In this document: positions 53,426-62,424 of the stretch, one piece after another
How the letters are laid out: every line of letters starts with the position of its first letter
Position numbering within the stretch: the stretch's first letter is position 1
Assembly (NCBI GenBank): GCA_963791325.1
Contig: CAWBRU010000002.1
Coordinates: 62,001 to 126,000, forward strand
Length of the DNA stretch: 64,000 nt
Reading direction: 5' to 3'
DNA from: JBEVJK01 sp963791325
GTDB taxonomy: Bacteria > Pseudomonadota > Alphaproteobacteria > Rhizobiales > Rhizobiaceae
The notes under the pieces: model-generated
What the model was told of the DNA's origin: nothing
Seen by the model: the letters and a program-made list of their open reading frames with translations, nothing else
Database searches by the model: none
Translations under genes and position numbers: made by a program

Positions 53426-54625
53426 CTACCGCAGCGGCGACACGGCATAGATCTGGTCCAACAGCTTAAGCATCAGCGCGTTCGCCGTTGGCCTGCCGTC
53501 GAGCGACAAAGTGAGGCTGGTCCACACCACCAGCGTGACGCCGTTGACCGGATCGTAGCCCATGAAGGAGTTGTAGCCGGGCATCTCGCCGCCGTGGAAA
53601 TAGATCTTGTTGGGCCCGAAGGTGATCACGGAGATGCCGTAGCCATATTTCTGGCCCTGCGGATTGGCCGGGTCCTCGGCTTCGGGGCTGTCCAGCCACC
53701 GCCGATGGGTCTCGGGGTCGAAGACTTTGCCGACGACGAGAGCGCGTATCCAGCTCGCCAGATCTTGCGCGGTCGAGATCGCGCCGCCCGCGGCAAAGTA
53801 AGCGGAGGGGTTCTGGTAGGTGTCGTCATTGGGCTTCAGCGTTCCGGCCCTTGCGGCAGCCTGAAGATCGGCGGGATAGGGCGCGTCGACCAGGGCGTAG
53901 GAGGAACTGCCATAGAGATAGCCGTGTGCGTAGGGCGCCGGGATGGCGTTCGACGTACTGGGCGGAAGCGCGGTGCTGCCCAGCCCGAGCGGGCCGAACA
54001 AGCGCCTTTGGAAGATACGGGCCAGCGGCAGGCCTTCGACCTTTTCGGCCGCCAATCCCAGCAGAAGATAGTTGGTGTTGTTGTATTCGAATTCGGCTCC
54101 GGGAGCGAAATGCGGCGGCCGGCTGAAAGCCAGGTGCCGCAGCTCGTCCATGGTCCAGACCTTGTCCGGGTCGTCGTCGAGGCTCTTCGCCAGTTCCGGC
54201 GCGTCGGTGTAGTTGTAGAGGCCGCTGCGCATTTTCAGCAGCTGGCGGAGGGTGATCTTGTCGCCGTTCGGAACAGCTCCGACGAACCTCGAGATCGGGT
54301 CGTCGAGGCCGAGCTTGCCCTCCCCGACCAGCTGCAAGATAACGGCGGCGGTCATCGTCTTGGTGTTCGAAGCCGCCCGAAAGTGAGTGCCGGGGGCCGG
54401 CCGGTCGGCGGCGCCAAACGCGGTCGTGCCGTAGCCCAGATCGAACTCGCCCTGCGGCGTCCTCAGCAGAACCATCGCCCCGGGCAGCATCAGCTCCTTG
54501 GCCGTGGCCTCGATAACCTTGCGGAGCGCTGCGGGATCGATGGGTTTGAGATTCGTCTCAGCCGACGCGCTGCCGCTGATGAAGCAGATCATCGCAAGCA
54601 CAATTGCCGGCAGCCGAACCGTCAT
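53426..54625 (-). CDS. Secreted serine hydrolase, class C beta-lactamase/DD-peptidase family
   Basis: 399 residues with a signal peptide (PAIVLAMICFISGSASA). Active-site motifs: SxxK in AASNTKTMTAA (S86, K89), YxN in EFEYNNTNYLLLG, and HGG in IYFHGGEMPGYNSFMGYD. Such periplasmic proteins are D-Ala-D-Ala carboxypeptidase-like, esterase-like or penicillin-binding; being a true beta-lactamase cannot be told from sequence. ATG 54625 chosen with GAGAGAG upstream; TTG 54631 also in frame. Convergent with the MttB gene. Confidence 0.85.
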   Translation of the reverse strand: MTVRLPAIVLAMICFISGSASAETNLKPIDPAALRKVIEATAKELMLPGAMVLLRTPQGEFDLGYGTTAFGAADRPAPGTHFRAASNTKTMTAAVILQLVGEGKLGLDDPISRFVGAVPNGDKITLRQLLKMRSGLYNYTDAPELAKSLDDDPDKVWTMDELRHLAFSRPPHFAPGAEFEYNNTNYLLLGLAAEKVEGLPLARIFQRRLFGPLGLGSTALPPSTSNAIPAPYAHGYLYGSSSYALVDAPYPADLQAAARAGTLKPNDDTYQNPSAYFAAGGAISTAQDLASWIRALVVGKVFDPETHRRWLDSPEAEDPANPQGQKYGYGISVITFGPNKIYFHGGEMPGYNSFMGYDPVNGVTLVVWTSLTLSLDGRPTANALMLKLLDQIYAVSPLR

Positions 54626-54777
54626 GAACAACTCTCTCTCGAGCGAGAGTAACGAAGCTGCAGCAAACTACACAGTTAGATAGAGAGAAGCTAGAGCTTG
54701 ACCTATCCGGCATTTCTCGATCGGCAGCAACGCATGAGTGTTGCTGGGATTCAACTTTCTATTCACCGGTCACAATT

Positions 54778-55278
54778 TCACCGATCCACGACTTTGATTG
54801 CGACCTCCGTCTGCCATTTGCTGGCGTCGGGTTCGGTGCGTGGATCGGTGAGGTAGGTTTCCAGCCGGCAGGCAAAGCGGTCGCCGGCAGCGCTTGGGGC
54901 TGCATCCCATGCGATACCGTTGTGCCGCCCCCAATCGATCAGCGCCGCGTTGGCGCCGAACAGGCCGTCATAGGGGCCTTGATAGAGAACCGTCGCATAG
55001 CTGCCGGCCGGCAAGGTCCCGGCTGTGACGCGGCCGCTGCCTTCGGCCGGCGCGGCGACCGGAATGCCGAATTCCAGCTCCAACGTTGAGGCCATATCGA
55101 TGCGGTTGTACCTGATGAAGGGAGCGCCGGAAGCCGGCCGGCCGGTTTCCGAGAGCCACGCGAACAGCGCCGTGAACAGGCCGTCGACGGCGCCAGCGAG
55201 TTCGGCCATCGGCATTTCGGCGGCGATCGCCACATAGGGCTGCGCCGGCCGTTGCGACAGTTTGGGATCGGTCAGCAT
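54778..55278 (-). CDS. GyrI-like small-molecule-binding protein
   Basis: 166 residues with the GyrI/AraC effector-binding fold: PYVAIAAEMPMAELAGAVDGLF, LELEFGIPVAAPAEGSGRV, GTLPAGSYATVLYQGPYDGLF and a C-terminal DPRTEPDASKWQTEVAIKV. The acidic residue typical of the ligand pocket is present in the TEPD segment. Proteins of this kind bind cationic drugs or inhibit gyrase-poisoning toxins. ATG 55278 is preceded by GGAGGA. Function not firm. Confidence 0.8.
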   Translation of the reverse strand: MLTDPKLSQRPAQPYVAIAAEMPMAELAGAVDGLFTALFAWLSETGRPASGAPFIRYNRIDMASTLELEFGIPVAAPAEGSGRVTAGTLPAGSYATVLYQGPYDGLFGANAALIDWGRHNGIAWDAAPSAAGDRFACRLETYLTDPRTEPDASKWQTEVAIKVVDR

Positions 55279-55392
55279 ATCGTCCTCCGAACGCGGTTTC
55301 GTCGGTCCAAAGGACGATCGCGGGCCCGCGCATCCGACAGCACGGCCAGAAAAACGCGCTCGCGGATCGGTGACGCCCGCTGCCGGCCGGGG

Positions 55393-57195
55393 CTAATGGT
55401 TGTCCCGCGGCAGCCCTTTGGTCTGCGCCACCCGCTGGTACTTGACCGCCGGCTTCAGCACCATCCCCTCGGCCAGCTGATCGACCATGCCGCGCTGGAT
55501 CTCCTGCCAGGGGGTCTGGTTGGCCGGATAGTGGTAGCCGCCATTGCCGTCGAGCGCGGTCCTGCGCCGGACAATCTCGTCGTCGGAGATCAGGATGTCG
55601 GCGGTGCCCTTGCGCAGATCGATGCGCACCCGGTCCCCGGTGCGCAGGATCGCCAGCCCCCCGCCCACCGCCGCCTCGGGCGAGGCGTTGAGGATCGAAG
55701 GCGAGCCCGAGGTGCCGGACTGGCGGCCATCGCCGATGCAGGGCAGTGCATGCACGCCCCTTTTGATCAGGTAGGCGGGAGGCTGCATGTTGACGACTTC
55801 GGCCGCACCAGGATAGCCGACCGCGCCGGCGCCACGCATCACCAGCACGGTGAACTCGTCGATCTCGAGCGCCGGATCATCGATGCGCGCGTGATAGTCC
55901 TCCGGGCCGTCGAACACCATGGCGCGGCCCTCGAACGCCTCCGGGTCCTTCGGGTTCGACAAATAGCGGTCGCGGAATTCCGGTGAGATCACGCTGGTCT
56001 TCATGATCGCGCTGTCGAACAGATTGCCTTTGAGATTGATGAAGCCGGCATCCCGCTTGAGCGGATCGTCGACGGTGCGGATCACCTCGCGGTTGAGGTT
56101 CTCGGCGGTCCGGCAATTGTCGCCGATGCTTTTCCCGTTGACGGTCGGCGCCCCGGGATGCGGCAGCAGGCCGGCTTTGATCAGCTCCATCACCACCGCC
56201 GGCACGCCGCCGGCATGGTGGTAGTCCTCGCCGAGATATTCGCCCGCCGGCTGCAGATTGACGAGCAGCGGGATGTGATGGCCGAGGCGCTGCCAGTCGT
56301 CATTGTCGAGCGAAATGCCGAGATGACGGGCGACCGCGTTGAGGTGGATCGGCGCGTTGGTCGAGCCGCCAATGGCCGAATTGACGACGATGGCGTTCTC
56401 GAATGCTTCCCGCGTCATGATGTCGGCGGGTTTGAGATCCTCCTCGACCAGCGCGACGATGCGCCGGCCGGTCTCATAGGCGATCTGCCCGCGCTCGCGG
56501 TAGGGCGCCGGAATGGCCGCCGCACCGGGCAGCTGCATGCCCAGCGCTTCGGCCAAGGAGTTCATCGTGGTCGCCGTGCCCATCGTGTTGCAGTAGCCGA
56601 CCGACGGCGCCGACGAAGCGACGATCTGCATGAACTCTTCATAGTTGATCTCGCCGGCCGAGAGCCGCTGGCGCGATTCCCACACGATGGTGCCCGAGCC
56701 TGTGCGCTTGCCGCGGTGCCAGCCATTGAGCATCGGCCCGACCGAGAGCGCGATTGCCGGGATATTGACCGTGGCTGCCGCCATCAGCAGCGCCGGCGCG
56801 GTTTTGTCGCAGCCGATGGTCAACACGACGCCGTCAAGCGGATAGCCGTAGAGCACCTCGACCAGCGACAGATAAGCCAGGTTGCGGTCGAGCGAGGCGG
56901 TCGGGCGCTTGCCGGTCTCCTGGATCGGATGGCAGGGGAACTCGAACGGCACCCCGCCTGCCGCTTCGATACCGGCGCGCACCCGCTTGGCAAGCTCGAG
57001 ATGGTGGCGGTTGCACGGGGACAGGTCCGAGCCGGTCTGGGCGATGCCGATCAGCGGCTTACCCGTTTGCAGCTCGGCCCGGGTCAGGCCGTAATTGAGG
57101 TAGCGCTCCATGTAGAGCGCCGTCATCCCCGGGTTGCTGGGATTGTCGAACCATTCCTGCGAACGGTATCTCTTTTTCGATGTCGGGCCGCTCAT
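55393..57195 (-). CDS. IlvD/Edd-family aldonate dehydratase (arabonate/xylonate type)
   Basis: 600 residues. Iron-sulfur ligands are in SDLSPCNRHH, IGCDKTAPA and GYCNTMGTATTMNSLAEALG, and the metal site lies in GDGRQSGTSGSPSILN. The N terminus YRSQEWFDNPSNPGMTALYMERYLN is that of the L-arabonate/D-xylonate dehydratase branch rather than of dihydroxy-acid dehydratase IlvD. It would turn a pentonate into 2-keto-3-deoxypentonate, fitting the XylFGH-type importer in the window. Which sugar acid it prefers is not decidable. AAGG before ATG 57195. Confidence 0.88.
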   Translation of the reverse strand: MSGPTSKKRYRSQEWFDNPSNPGMTALYMERYLNYGLTRAELQTGKPLIGIAQTGSDLSPCNRHHLELAKRVRAGIEAAGGVPFEFPCHPIQETGKRPTASLDRNLAYLSLVEVLYGYPLDGVVLTIGCDKTAPALLMAAATVNIPAIALSVGPMLNGWHRGKRTGSGTIVWESRQRLSAGEINYEEFMQIVASSAPSVGYCNTMGTATTMNSLAEALGMQLPGAAAIPAPYRERGQIAYETGRRIVALVEEDLKPADIMTREAFENAIVVNSAIGGSTNAPIHLNAVARHLGISLDNDDWQRLGHHIPLLVNLQPAGEYLGEDYHHAGGVPAVVMELIKAGLLPHPGAPTVNGKSIGDNCRTAENLNREVIRTVDDPLKRDAGFINLKGNLFDSAIMKTSVISPEFRDRYLSNPKDPEAFEGRAMVFDGPEDYHARIDDPALEIDEFTVLVMRGAGAVGYPGAAEVVNMQPPAYLIKRGVHALPCIGDGRQSGTSGSPSILNASPEAAVGGGLAILRTGDRVRIDLRKGTADILISDDEIVRRRTALDGNGGYHYPANQTPWQEIQRGMVDQLAEGMVLKPAVKYQRVAQTKGLPRDNH

Positions 57196-57372
57196 TTCCG
57201 CCGCCTTGCAGTTGGTGAGGTCGAACCATCGTTATTGAATGTCCGCTGATGCGGCAAGGGCCCGTCGGGTCGCTGGGACAGCGATGAGCTTGCCGATTAT
57301 GTCTATACATATCGGTGGGTGGACAAGGGCCGGCCGCTTGGATAGGTCTGCGGCGTTGCATGGAGGACGGAT

Positions 57373-57825
57373 ATGGCGCTGCTCATCGAGGGCGAGGAAC
57401 GGATCGCTGCACCGGTGGCGACGGTGTGGGCCGCGCTCAACGACCCGGCCGTGCTCAAGGACTGCATCCCCGGGTGCCAGACCCTGGAGAAGACGTCCGA
57501 CACGGACCTCGCCGCGACCGTGGTGCTGAAGATCGGACCGATCAAGGCCACCTTTGCCGGGTCCGTTCGCCTGACCAATCTCGACCCGCCGCATGCCTAC
57601 ACCATTTCGGGCGAGGGCAAGGGCGGCGTGGCCGGCTTCGCCAAGGGCGGCGCCGATGTTCGGCTGGCCGAGGACGGCAGCGCGGCGACGCTGCTCACCT
57701 ATGCCGCCAAGGCCGATGTCGGCGGCAAGATCGCCCAGCTCGGCAGCCGGCTGATCACCTCGACGTCCAAGAAGCTCGCCGGCGAGTTCTTCTCCAACTT
57801 CAACAAACGGGTAAGCGGCGGCTGA
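57373..57825 (+). CDS. CoxG/SRPBCC-family protein
   Basis: 150 residues matching the carbon-monoxide-dehydrogenase subunit G family: GEERIAAPVATVWAALNDPAVLKDCIPGC, LKIGPIKATFAGSVRLTNLDPP and GSRLITSTSKKLAGEFFSNF. CoxG-like START-fold proteins bind hydrophobic ligands and in some species anchor or deliver CO dehydrogenase. No coxMSL genes are nearby, so a CO role is doubtful. GGAGGA upstream of ATG 57373. Confidence 0.83.
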   Translation: MALLIEGEERIAAPVATVWAALNDPAVLKDCIPGCQTLEKTSDTDLAATVVLKIGPIKATFAGSVRLTNLDPPHAYTISGEGKGGVAGFAKGGADVRLAEDGSAATLLTYAAKADVGGKIAQLGSRLITSTSKKLAGEFFSNFNKRVSGG

Positions 57826-57928
57826 GCCATGCCGCCTGCGCAAGGGCTCGGCGCATCAACCTGCGCGCCGCCTCTATCCACGTCGCCGCGCACTGCCCTA
57901 AGATCCACTCTCCGAGCGGAGCGCGGCG

Positions 57929-58732
57929 ATGGCCGAATATGTCTGGCAGCACGGCCTGAGCGGCGAGCCCGAGCGGCTCAGGCTGATGTCGGACCTGCTC
58001 GACCCGTCGAGCCGGTTCCACCTCGAGCGCATCGGCGTGGCCCGGGGCTGGCACTGCCTCGAAGTCGGCGCCGGCAATGGCTCGCTTTCCGCCTGGCTGG
58101 CGGAGCGGGTCGGGGCCGAAGGCCGGGTCGTGGCGGCCGACATCCGCACCGACCTCATGCACGGGCTGGAGCGCGCCAACCTCAAGGTCCTGCCGTTCGA
58201 CGTGGTCCGTGACGAGCCGGCGGACAAGCCGTTCGACTTGATCGCGGTCCGCGCGCTGCTCCACCATCTGCCGCAACGCCGTGCGGTGGTGACCAAGCTG
58301 CTGCGCTGGCTGAAGCCGGGCGGCTGGCTGTTTGTCGACGAGCCGGATTTCTATCCAACCGCGACGGTCGTTCCCGCCTCGCAGCGCGAGCTCTGGGAAA
58401 AATTCATCGGCTGGGCGCAGGCGCACGAGATCGACTATTTTGTCGGTCGCAAGATTCCCGCCTGGCTGCAGGCCGATGGCTTGCGCGACATCACCTCGGA
58501 AGGCCACGCCATCGTCTACAATGGCGGCTCCCCTTTCGCCCGCTGGTGGGTCTACGGGATCGGCGAGGTGGCCGACCGTCTGGAGCGCGAAGGCGGCCTG
58601 CCGGCCGAGACGCTGGCCGAGTTCTTCCGGCTCTACGCCGACCCGAGCTATTGGACGACGACGATCGCCTTCACCGCCACCACCGCCCGCCTGCCCCGCG
58701 CCGAGGCAGCCGCCGCTCCGCCGCAAGGCTGA
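57929..58732 (+). CDS. Class I SAM-dependent methyltransferase
   Basis: 267 residues. Motif I LEVGAGNGSLSAWLAERVG for SAM binding, motif II VVAADIRTD, motif IV FDLIAVRALLHHLPQRRAV and KPGGWLFVDEPDF after it. N-terminal YVWQHGLSGEPERLRLMSDLLDP is a small cap helix pair seen in UbiE-like enzymes. The substrate is unknown. Stands 103 bp after the CoxG-like gene on the same strand. Confidence 0.82.
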   Translation: MAEYVWQHGLSGEPERLRLMSDLLDPSSRFHLERIGVARGWHCLEVGAGNGSLSAWLAERVGAEGRVVAADIRTDLMHGLERANLKVLPFDVVRDEPADKPFDLIAVRALLHHLPQRRAVVTKLLRWLKPGGWLFVDEPDFYPTATVVPASQRELWEKFIGWAQAHEIDYFVGRKIPAWLQADGLRDITSEGHAIVYNGGSPFARWWVYGIGEVADRLEREGGLPAETLAEFFRLYADPSYWTTTIAFTATTARLPRAEAAAAPPQG

Positions 58733-58778
58733 GCGCGACACGGGCTCGGAAACAGCCGCCATGCCTCAACGGAGGGGC

Positions 58779-59567
58779 TCAGGCGGTGAAGCGGGCGCCC
58801 TTGGCGCGCACGGCGATGCCGCAGGTCAGGTCCAGCAGCTCCAGGCCGCAGGCCGCGGCCATGCCGCGCGACGGCTGATTGCCGAGGCCGATGATCTCGT
58901 ACATCGTCGTTGCCGGCATCGTCGCGAAGCAGCGGCAGATCATCTCGGCATTGACGATGGCGCCCAGGCCCTTGCCGCGATGGCCTTGGCCGACCGCGAC
59001 CAGCCCGCCCCAGCCCCAGTCCCGATAGGGGCTGAATGCGTTGTGCGGCATATAGGCGAAGGCGGTGGCTGCGATCGCCCCCGTCGCATCGGCGATCGCC
59101 ACCAGGGCGGAAGGGCCGAGTTCGCCGCCCAGCATGCGTGCGGAGAACGGCACCACGCCGGCATCTGCCATGAAGCCCTGCACGGCGCGGGTCTCGGCGG
59201 CAAGCCGGGCAGGCGAAAGCAGCGAGAAGCCCGGCGGCAAACCGCGCTCCGTGACCGCGCGGCAGCGCGGCCAGGCGACATCCTTGCCGGCCGCAAAGAC
59301 ACCCCAGATGTCGAGCCGGAAGCTGGCGGCCTCGACCCGGCTGCGGATCTCCGCCTCGCGCTCAGGCGACAGCATGCGGAAGCCGAACACCCCGTCCCTT
59401 TCGAGACGGCGCATGATCAGCGGCCAGCCGAGGCGATCCGGGTCGTCGGTGGAGAGGAAGCGACCGGCAAGGCAAGCGCCGGGCGTCGCCCGGAAGAAGG
59501 GCACGTTGTCGTCCGAAAGCGCCTGCAGGCGCTGCTGCATCTCCGTGCCGAACGTGCCGCCGCTCAT
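58779..59567 (-). CDS. GNAT-family acetyltransferase-like protein
   Basis: 262 residues. The C-terminal half contains a GNAT acetyl-CoA loop (VAVGQGHRGKGLGAIVNAEMI) and the expected beta strands (ALVAIADATGAIAATAFAYM). The N-terminal half (NVPFFRATPGACLAGRFLSTDD) could be a second, degenerate GNAT fold. Substrate unknown. Convergent with the methyltransferase gene. Confidence 0.75.
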   Translation of the reverse strand: MSGGTFGTEMQQRLQALSDDNVPFFRATPGACLAGRFLSTDDPDRLGWPLIMRRLERDGVFGFRMLSPEREAEIRSRVEAASFRLDIWGVFAAGKDVAWPRCRAVTERGLPPGFSLLSPARLAAETRAVQGFMADAGVVPFSARMLGGELGPSALVAIADATGAIAATAFAYMPHNAFSPYRDWGWGGLVAVGQGHRGKGLGAIVNAEMICRCFATMPATTMYEIIGLGNQPSRGMAAACGLELLDLTCGIAVRAKGARFTA

Positions 59568-59630
59568 CGGCCGGCCTGTCTCTCGGCTGCGTCGATCATG
59601 CGCTTCTCGCCGTGCGGGAGGTGGATTTGC

Positions 59631-59872
59631 CTATTCATTCAGGTCCATGGCTCTGACCATGTACTCGTCCCAGAGCGGGACGGCAAACGCGGTGTCGCCA
59701 TGAGCAGTGAATAGATCATCCCTTTCCTGATCAAGGCGCTGCGCACCGGCGCCGCAGATTGAGATCTCATTTTGAGGTTTTCAGCGATCTCGCTCGAGCG
59801 ATGGGTACCGCCGCCGAGTTCGGCCAAGGCGCGCATGTAACGCGCGCACGGCATGAGCTCGGGCCGGCTCAA
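59631..59872 (-). pseudogene. C-terminal remnant of an ATP-binding (AAA-type) protein, frameshifted
   Basis: Reads YMRALAELGGGTHRSSEIAE, then SAAPVRSALIRKGMIYS, then after a one-base shift at about 59701 AHGDTAFAVPLWDEYMVRAM to a stop at 59631. This is the winged-helix C terminus found at the end of larger ATPases in actinobacteria and rhizobia (HRSGDIA...SLIKKGMIYSPAHGDTAFTVP). The ATPase core that should precede it is absent; upstream sequence belongs to another small gene. So it is a truncated relic. Identity rests on recalled similarity and is not certain. Confidence 0.55.
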
Positions 59873-60126
59873 GGCCGCCGCCGGCGACGTGCCCCGGCCA
59901 GCGCCTTGCGGGCGCGGGCGATGACCAGCTCGGCCTCACGCAGCTGTTCGTCGAGTGCGCCGAGCTCGTCGTCCGAATAGGCGACCGCTTCCCCGCGGGC
60001 GGAGCGCCCATCGGCCGGCGCTCGTGCCTGCAACCATTGCGAAAGGCTCCCCACCGCGTGGATGCCGAGGCCGGTCAGCGCAAAGGCGATCAGCGCAAGC
60101 AGCATCCATTGGTCATAAGCGGTCAT
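59869..60126 (-). CDS. Small membrane protein, hypothetical
   Basis: 85 residues. One N-terminal helix (WMLLALIAFALTGLGIHAVG) followed by a charged, coiled-coil-like C terminus (DDELGALDEQLREAELVIARARKAL) and a basic end. Overlaps the upstream gene by ATGA (60123-60126), so the two are translationally coupled. Family not recognised. Confidence 0.6.
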   Translation of the reverse strand: MTAYDQWMLLALIAFALTGLGIHAVGSLSQWLQARAPADGRSARGEAVAYSDDELGALDEQLREAELVIARARKALAGARRRRRP

Positions 60127-60362
60127 CGGTCGAGCCGTCCGAGCGTCTGCCAGGCAACATAGTGCAGCACGACGGAAAGACCCACAGCGGCCAGCACCAG
60201 CCAGTAATTGGGCGGCAGTGCCGAAAGCGCCGGATCGCGCGTCAACAGCGCCACCCCCGGGACCAGAACGCCCACAGTGACCACGGCGGTCGACAGCCGG
60301 TCATAAGCCGCCGCCCTCAGCTTCAGCTTCTCCTTCTCGGCCTCGGTCAGAGCGTCAGGCAT
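60123..60362 (-). CDS. Small two-helix membrane protein, hypothetical
   Basis: 79 residues: a polar, Lys/Glu-rich N terminus (ALTEAEKEKLKLRAAAYDRL), then two transmembrane helices (STAVVTVGVLVPGVALL and YWLVLAAVGLSVVLHYVAW). ATG 60362 is preceded by a perfect GAGGAGGGG, so it is a real gene. First of a two-gene operon. Function unknown. Confidence 0.65.
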   Translation of the reverse strand: MPDALTEAEKEKLKLRAAAYDRLSTAVVTVGVLVPGVALLTRDPALSALPPNYWLVLAAVGLSVVLHYVAWQTLGRLDR

Positions 60363-60520
60363 GACCCCTCCTCACTCGATTTGTGACAGGGTTAACCGAA
60401 CTGTCTTAACGAAGGCTGGCCAAGGCTCGGGCCGCCGCGACTGCCGGGCCATCCGTTTTGCCAAGCTGAACTACCCCGGCCGATATGCTAAGCAAAGGAC
60501 CGGGGAGTTGGGGTGGCACG

Positions 60521-60679
60521 ATGGCCGGAATCCTGTTCAAGCGGTCTTGGATCGCCTATCTGATGATGCTTCTGTGCGGCACGGCCGGCTACCTGGCGGC
60601 GGTCTGGCTGAGCGCTGCCGCAGAGATCATCTACCGCACCGGCGTCGCTTTGTGGTGGGTGCTCTACCTGATCACGTGA
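60521..60679 (+). CDS. 52-residue membrane protein, hypothetical
   Basis: Short protein with two hydrophobic stretches (WIAYLMMLLCGTAGYLAAVWL and TGVALWWVLYLIT) and a basic N terminus (AGILFKRS). ATG 60521 is preceded by GGGGTGG; an in-frame ATG at 60485 is possible. Nothing else in the gap explains this conserved-looking hydrophobic pattern, but there is no family match I recognise. Confidence 0.45.
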   Translation: MAGILFKRSWIAYLMMLLCGTAGYLAAVWLSAAAEIIYRTGVALWWVLYLIT

Positions 60680-60711
60680 GTCGAGAAGGGGTCGCCGCGA
60701 CACGGCAGGCC

Positions 60712-60927
60712 TCAGTCCGGCGGATCGTCGACCCATTCGACGATCTGGCCCTCGAGCAGCGCGTTGGCCTCCAGCACCTCGCCCGCCAGCGGCTCGACCT
60801 CGACCCGGGTGGCGGCCGGCACCGCCTTCAGGACCCAATCCTTGGCTGCGTCGAGGTCGGCGATCCCGGCCAGAAACACCCGCTGTTGGTCGTTGTCGGT
60901 CACCAGAATGCGCCAGCCGTCGGCCAT
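60712..60927 (-). CDS. Small cytosolic protein, hypothetical
   Basis: 71 residues, alternating strand/helix pattern: WRILVTDNDQQRVFLAGI, then an acidic helix (DLDAAKDWVLKAV) and EVEPLAGEVLEANALLEGQIVEW. GGAGA lies before ATG 60927. Could be a small ferredoxin-fold or PepSY-sized domain; I do not recognise it. Confidence 0.5.
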   Translation of the reverse strand: MADGWRILVTDNDQQRVFLAGIADLDAAKDWVLKAVPAATRVEVEPLAGEVLEANALLEGQIVEWVDDPPD

Positions 60928-61072
60928 CCGAAAATCTCCGTTCGCCCGTCGCGAGGCAACGGACGGGCGATCGGGACGTTCCACGCCCATGGGGTTTTGT
61001 CGCGCTCGGCCGACCGCAAGCTCGCTGCATCCCTCAACCAAGACAGAAGGTATGTCGGATCTCGCCGCCCGC

Positions 61073-62308
61073 TCATCGAGACATTGCGTAACGCGCGAGA
61101 TGGTCGACGAGGCCGGGAACTTCGGTGACGACACCGGGGATCGTGCCCGACTTTCTTGTCGCCGCAAAATCGAGGCCGGCGAAGTAGAGCCCGCTCACCG
61201 CGCAGACACCTTCCTGATGCACCGGCCTGCCGGCAGCGTCGACAGCACCTGGAACTCGGATCCAGCTGAAGTCACCGGCAAAGCCCGTGCACCAGATCAG
61301 CGTTCCAATGTTCTGCTTGCGCCAATCGAGCAGCCGGATCGGCGGATCCGGCAGCCGCTGCGCGACGGTCTCAGCCGGATCGCCTTCGTCTTCGGGAGCG
61401 TCGAGGCCCGCGTGTCGGATATATTGGTCGAGGAAGCGCTTGACGGCGGCCGAACTTTCGTCAGCGAAGCGGACATGATCTTCCAACTCGCCGCCGAAGA
61501 GCAGAAAATCGCCGTCGCAGCCGGTAAACCGGCCAAGCAAAGCCACACCTTGCGCGCTCAGCGATTGCAGGCTGATGGTGTGGGTGGCACCGAGCAGGCC
61601 CCGCGCCGGCAGCGAGCCGTCCGGTCGGACCAGTTCGCTGCGAGGCACGTCCAGGAAACCTGAGATGGTCAGCCAGTTGAAGGTGTCGCCGCCTCGATAC
61701 CGGCGCACCAACCGGCCGGTGCGGCTGGTTGCGAGGTAGACCTCGGTTCCGGCGAGCACCAGATCCTCGGCGATCTGCCCACCCGACTGGCCGCTGCCCA
61801 CGACGAGCACGGCCCCGTCTCCCAGCGTTTCGGCGCTGCGATAGGCGGAGCAGTCGATCTGCATCAGCTCGCCCGGCAGTCCGGATGACCAGGAAGGACG
61901 GATCGGACGGTTCAGATTTCCGCTAGCGATCACAACGCACTTTGAGCGATACGTTCCCTGTGACGTCTGCAGACGGAAAATTCCGTCCTCATCGGCGAGA
62001 TCCTGCGCAGCAACGCCTGTCTGGACGGGCAAGCGATGACGCCCGGCGTAGTCTTCGAGATAGGTGATGAACTCATGCTGGCTCAGCGCGCCCCAAGGAT
62101 CGGGCCCGGTGTAGCTGTCGTCGACGAGCATCGAACGGACGGCCGGTGTGTTCAGCCGAAACGACGTCCAGCGTTGGGTTCGCCAGGTTTCCCCGATGCG
62201 CCCCCGTTCGATGACGCGATGCCTCAACCCGCTTTTGCGGAGACAGTAACTGGCGGCGAGGCCGGCCGAGCCGGCTCCGACAACAACAACATCCAGAATG
62301 CCGTCCAT
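61073..62308 (-). CDS. Flavin-containing monooxygenase (CzcO-like)
   Basis: 411 residues. FAD-binding GAGSAGLAASYCLRKSG near the N terminus, the WxxxRLNTP-type segment TSFRLNTPAVRSM, NADPH-binding GSGQSGGQIAEDLVLAG (about residue 160) and the C-terminal IWCTGFAGDFSWI motif (ATG-containing FMO/Baeyer-Villiger type). Cytosolic oxygenase acting on S, N or ketone groups; substrate unknown. I start at ATG 62308 directly before DGILDVVVVGAG. The leader carries two strong hairpins upstream. Confidence 0.85.
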   Translation of the reverse strand: MDGILDVVVVGAGSAGLAASYCLRKSGLRHRVIERGRIGETWRTQRWTSFRLNTPAVRSMLVDDSYTGPDPWGALSQHEFITYLEDYAGRHRLPVQTGVAAQDLADEDGIFRLQTSQGTYRSKCVVIASGNLNRPIRPSWSSGLPGELMQIDCSAYRSAETLGDGAVLVVGSGQSGGQIAEDLVLAGTEVYLATSRTGRLVRRYRGGDTFNWLTISGFLDVPRSELVRPDGSLPARGLLGATHTISLQSLSAQGVALLGRFTGCDGDFLLFGGELEDHVRFADESSAAVKRFLDQYIRHAGLDAPEDEGDPAETVAQRLPDPPIRLLDWRKQNIGTLIWCTGFAGDFSWIRVPGAVDAAGRPVHQEGVCAVSGLYFAGLDFAATRKSGTIPGVVTEVPGLVDHLARYAMSR

Positions 62309-62357
62309 GATTGCCCGTGCGATGAGAGGAAAATGCGCAATAGCTTGCCGGGATTTG

Positions 62358-62398
62358 AGCGCCCGTTGCCGTAGGCGGGGCATATGGCAACGGGCGCT
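62358..62398. terminator. 13-bp perfect stem-loop upstream of the monooxygenase
   Basis: Arms AGCGCCCGTTGCC and its exact reverse complement GGCAACGGGCGCT flank a 15-base loop. Lies 50-90 bp before the monooxygenase start on its 5' side. Could end transcription from the upstream gene or form a 5' leader structure. Confidence 0.45.
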
Positions 62399-62424
62399 TG
62401 CCGGCCTCACCCTCAGCCGACATA

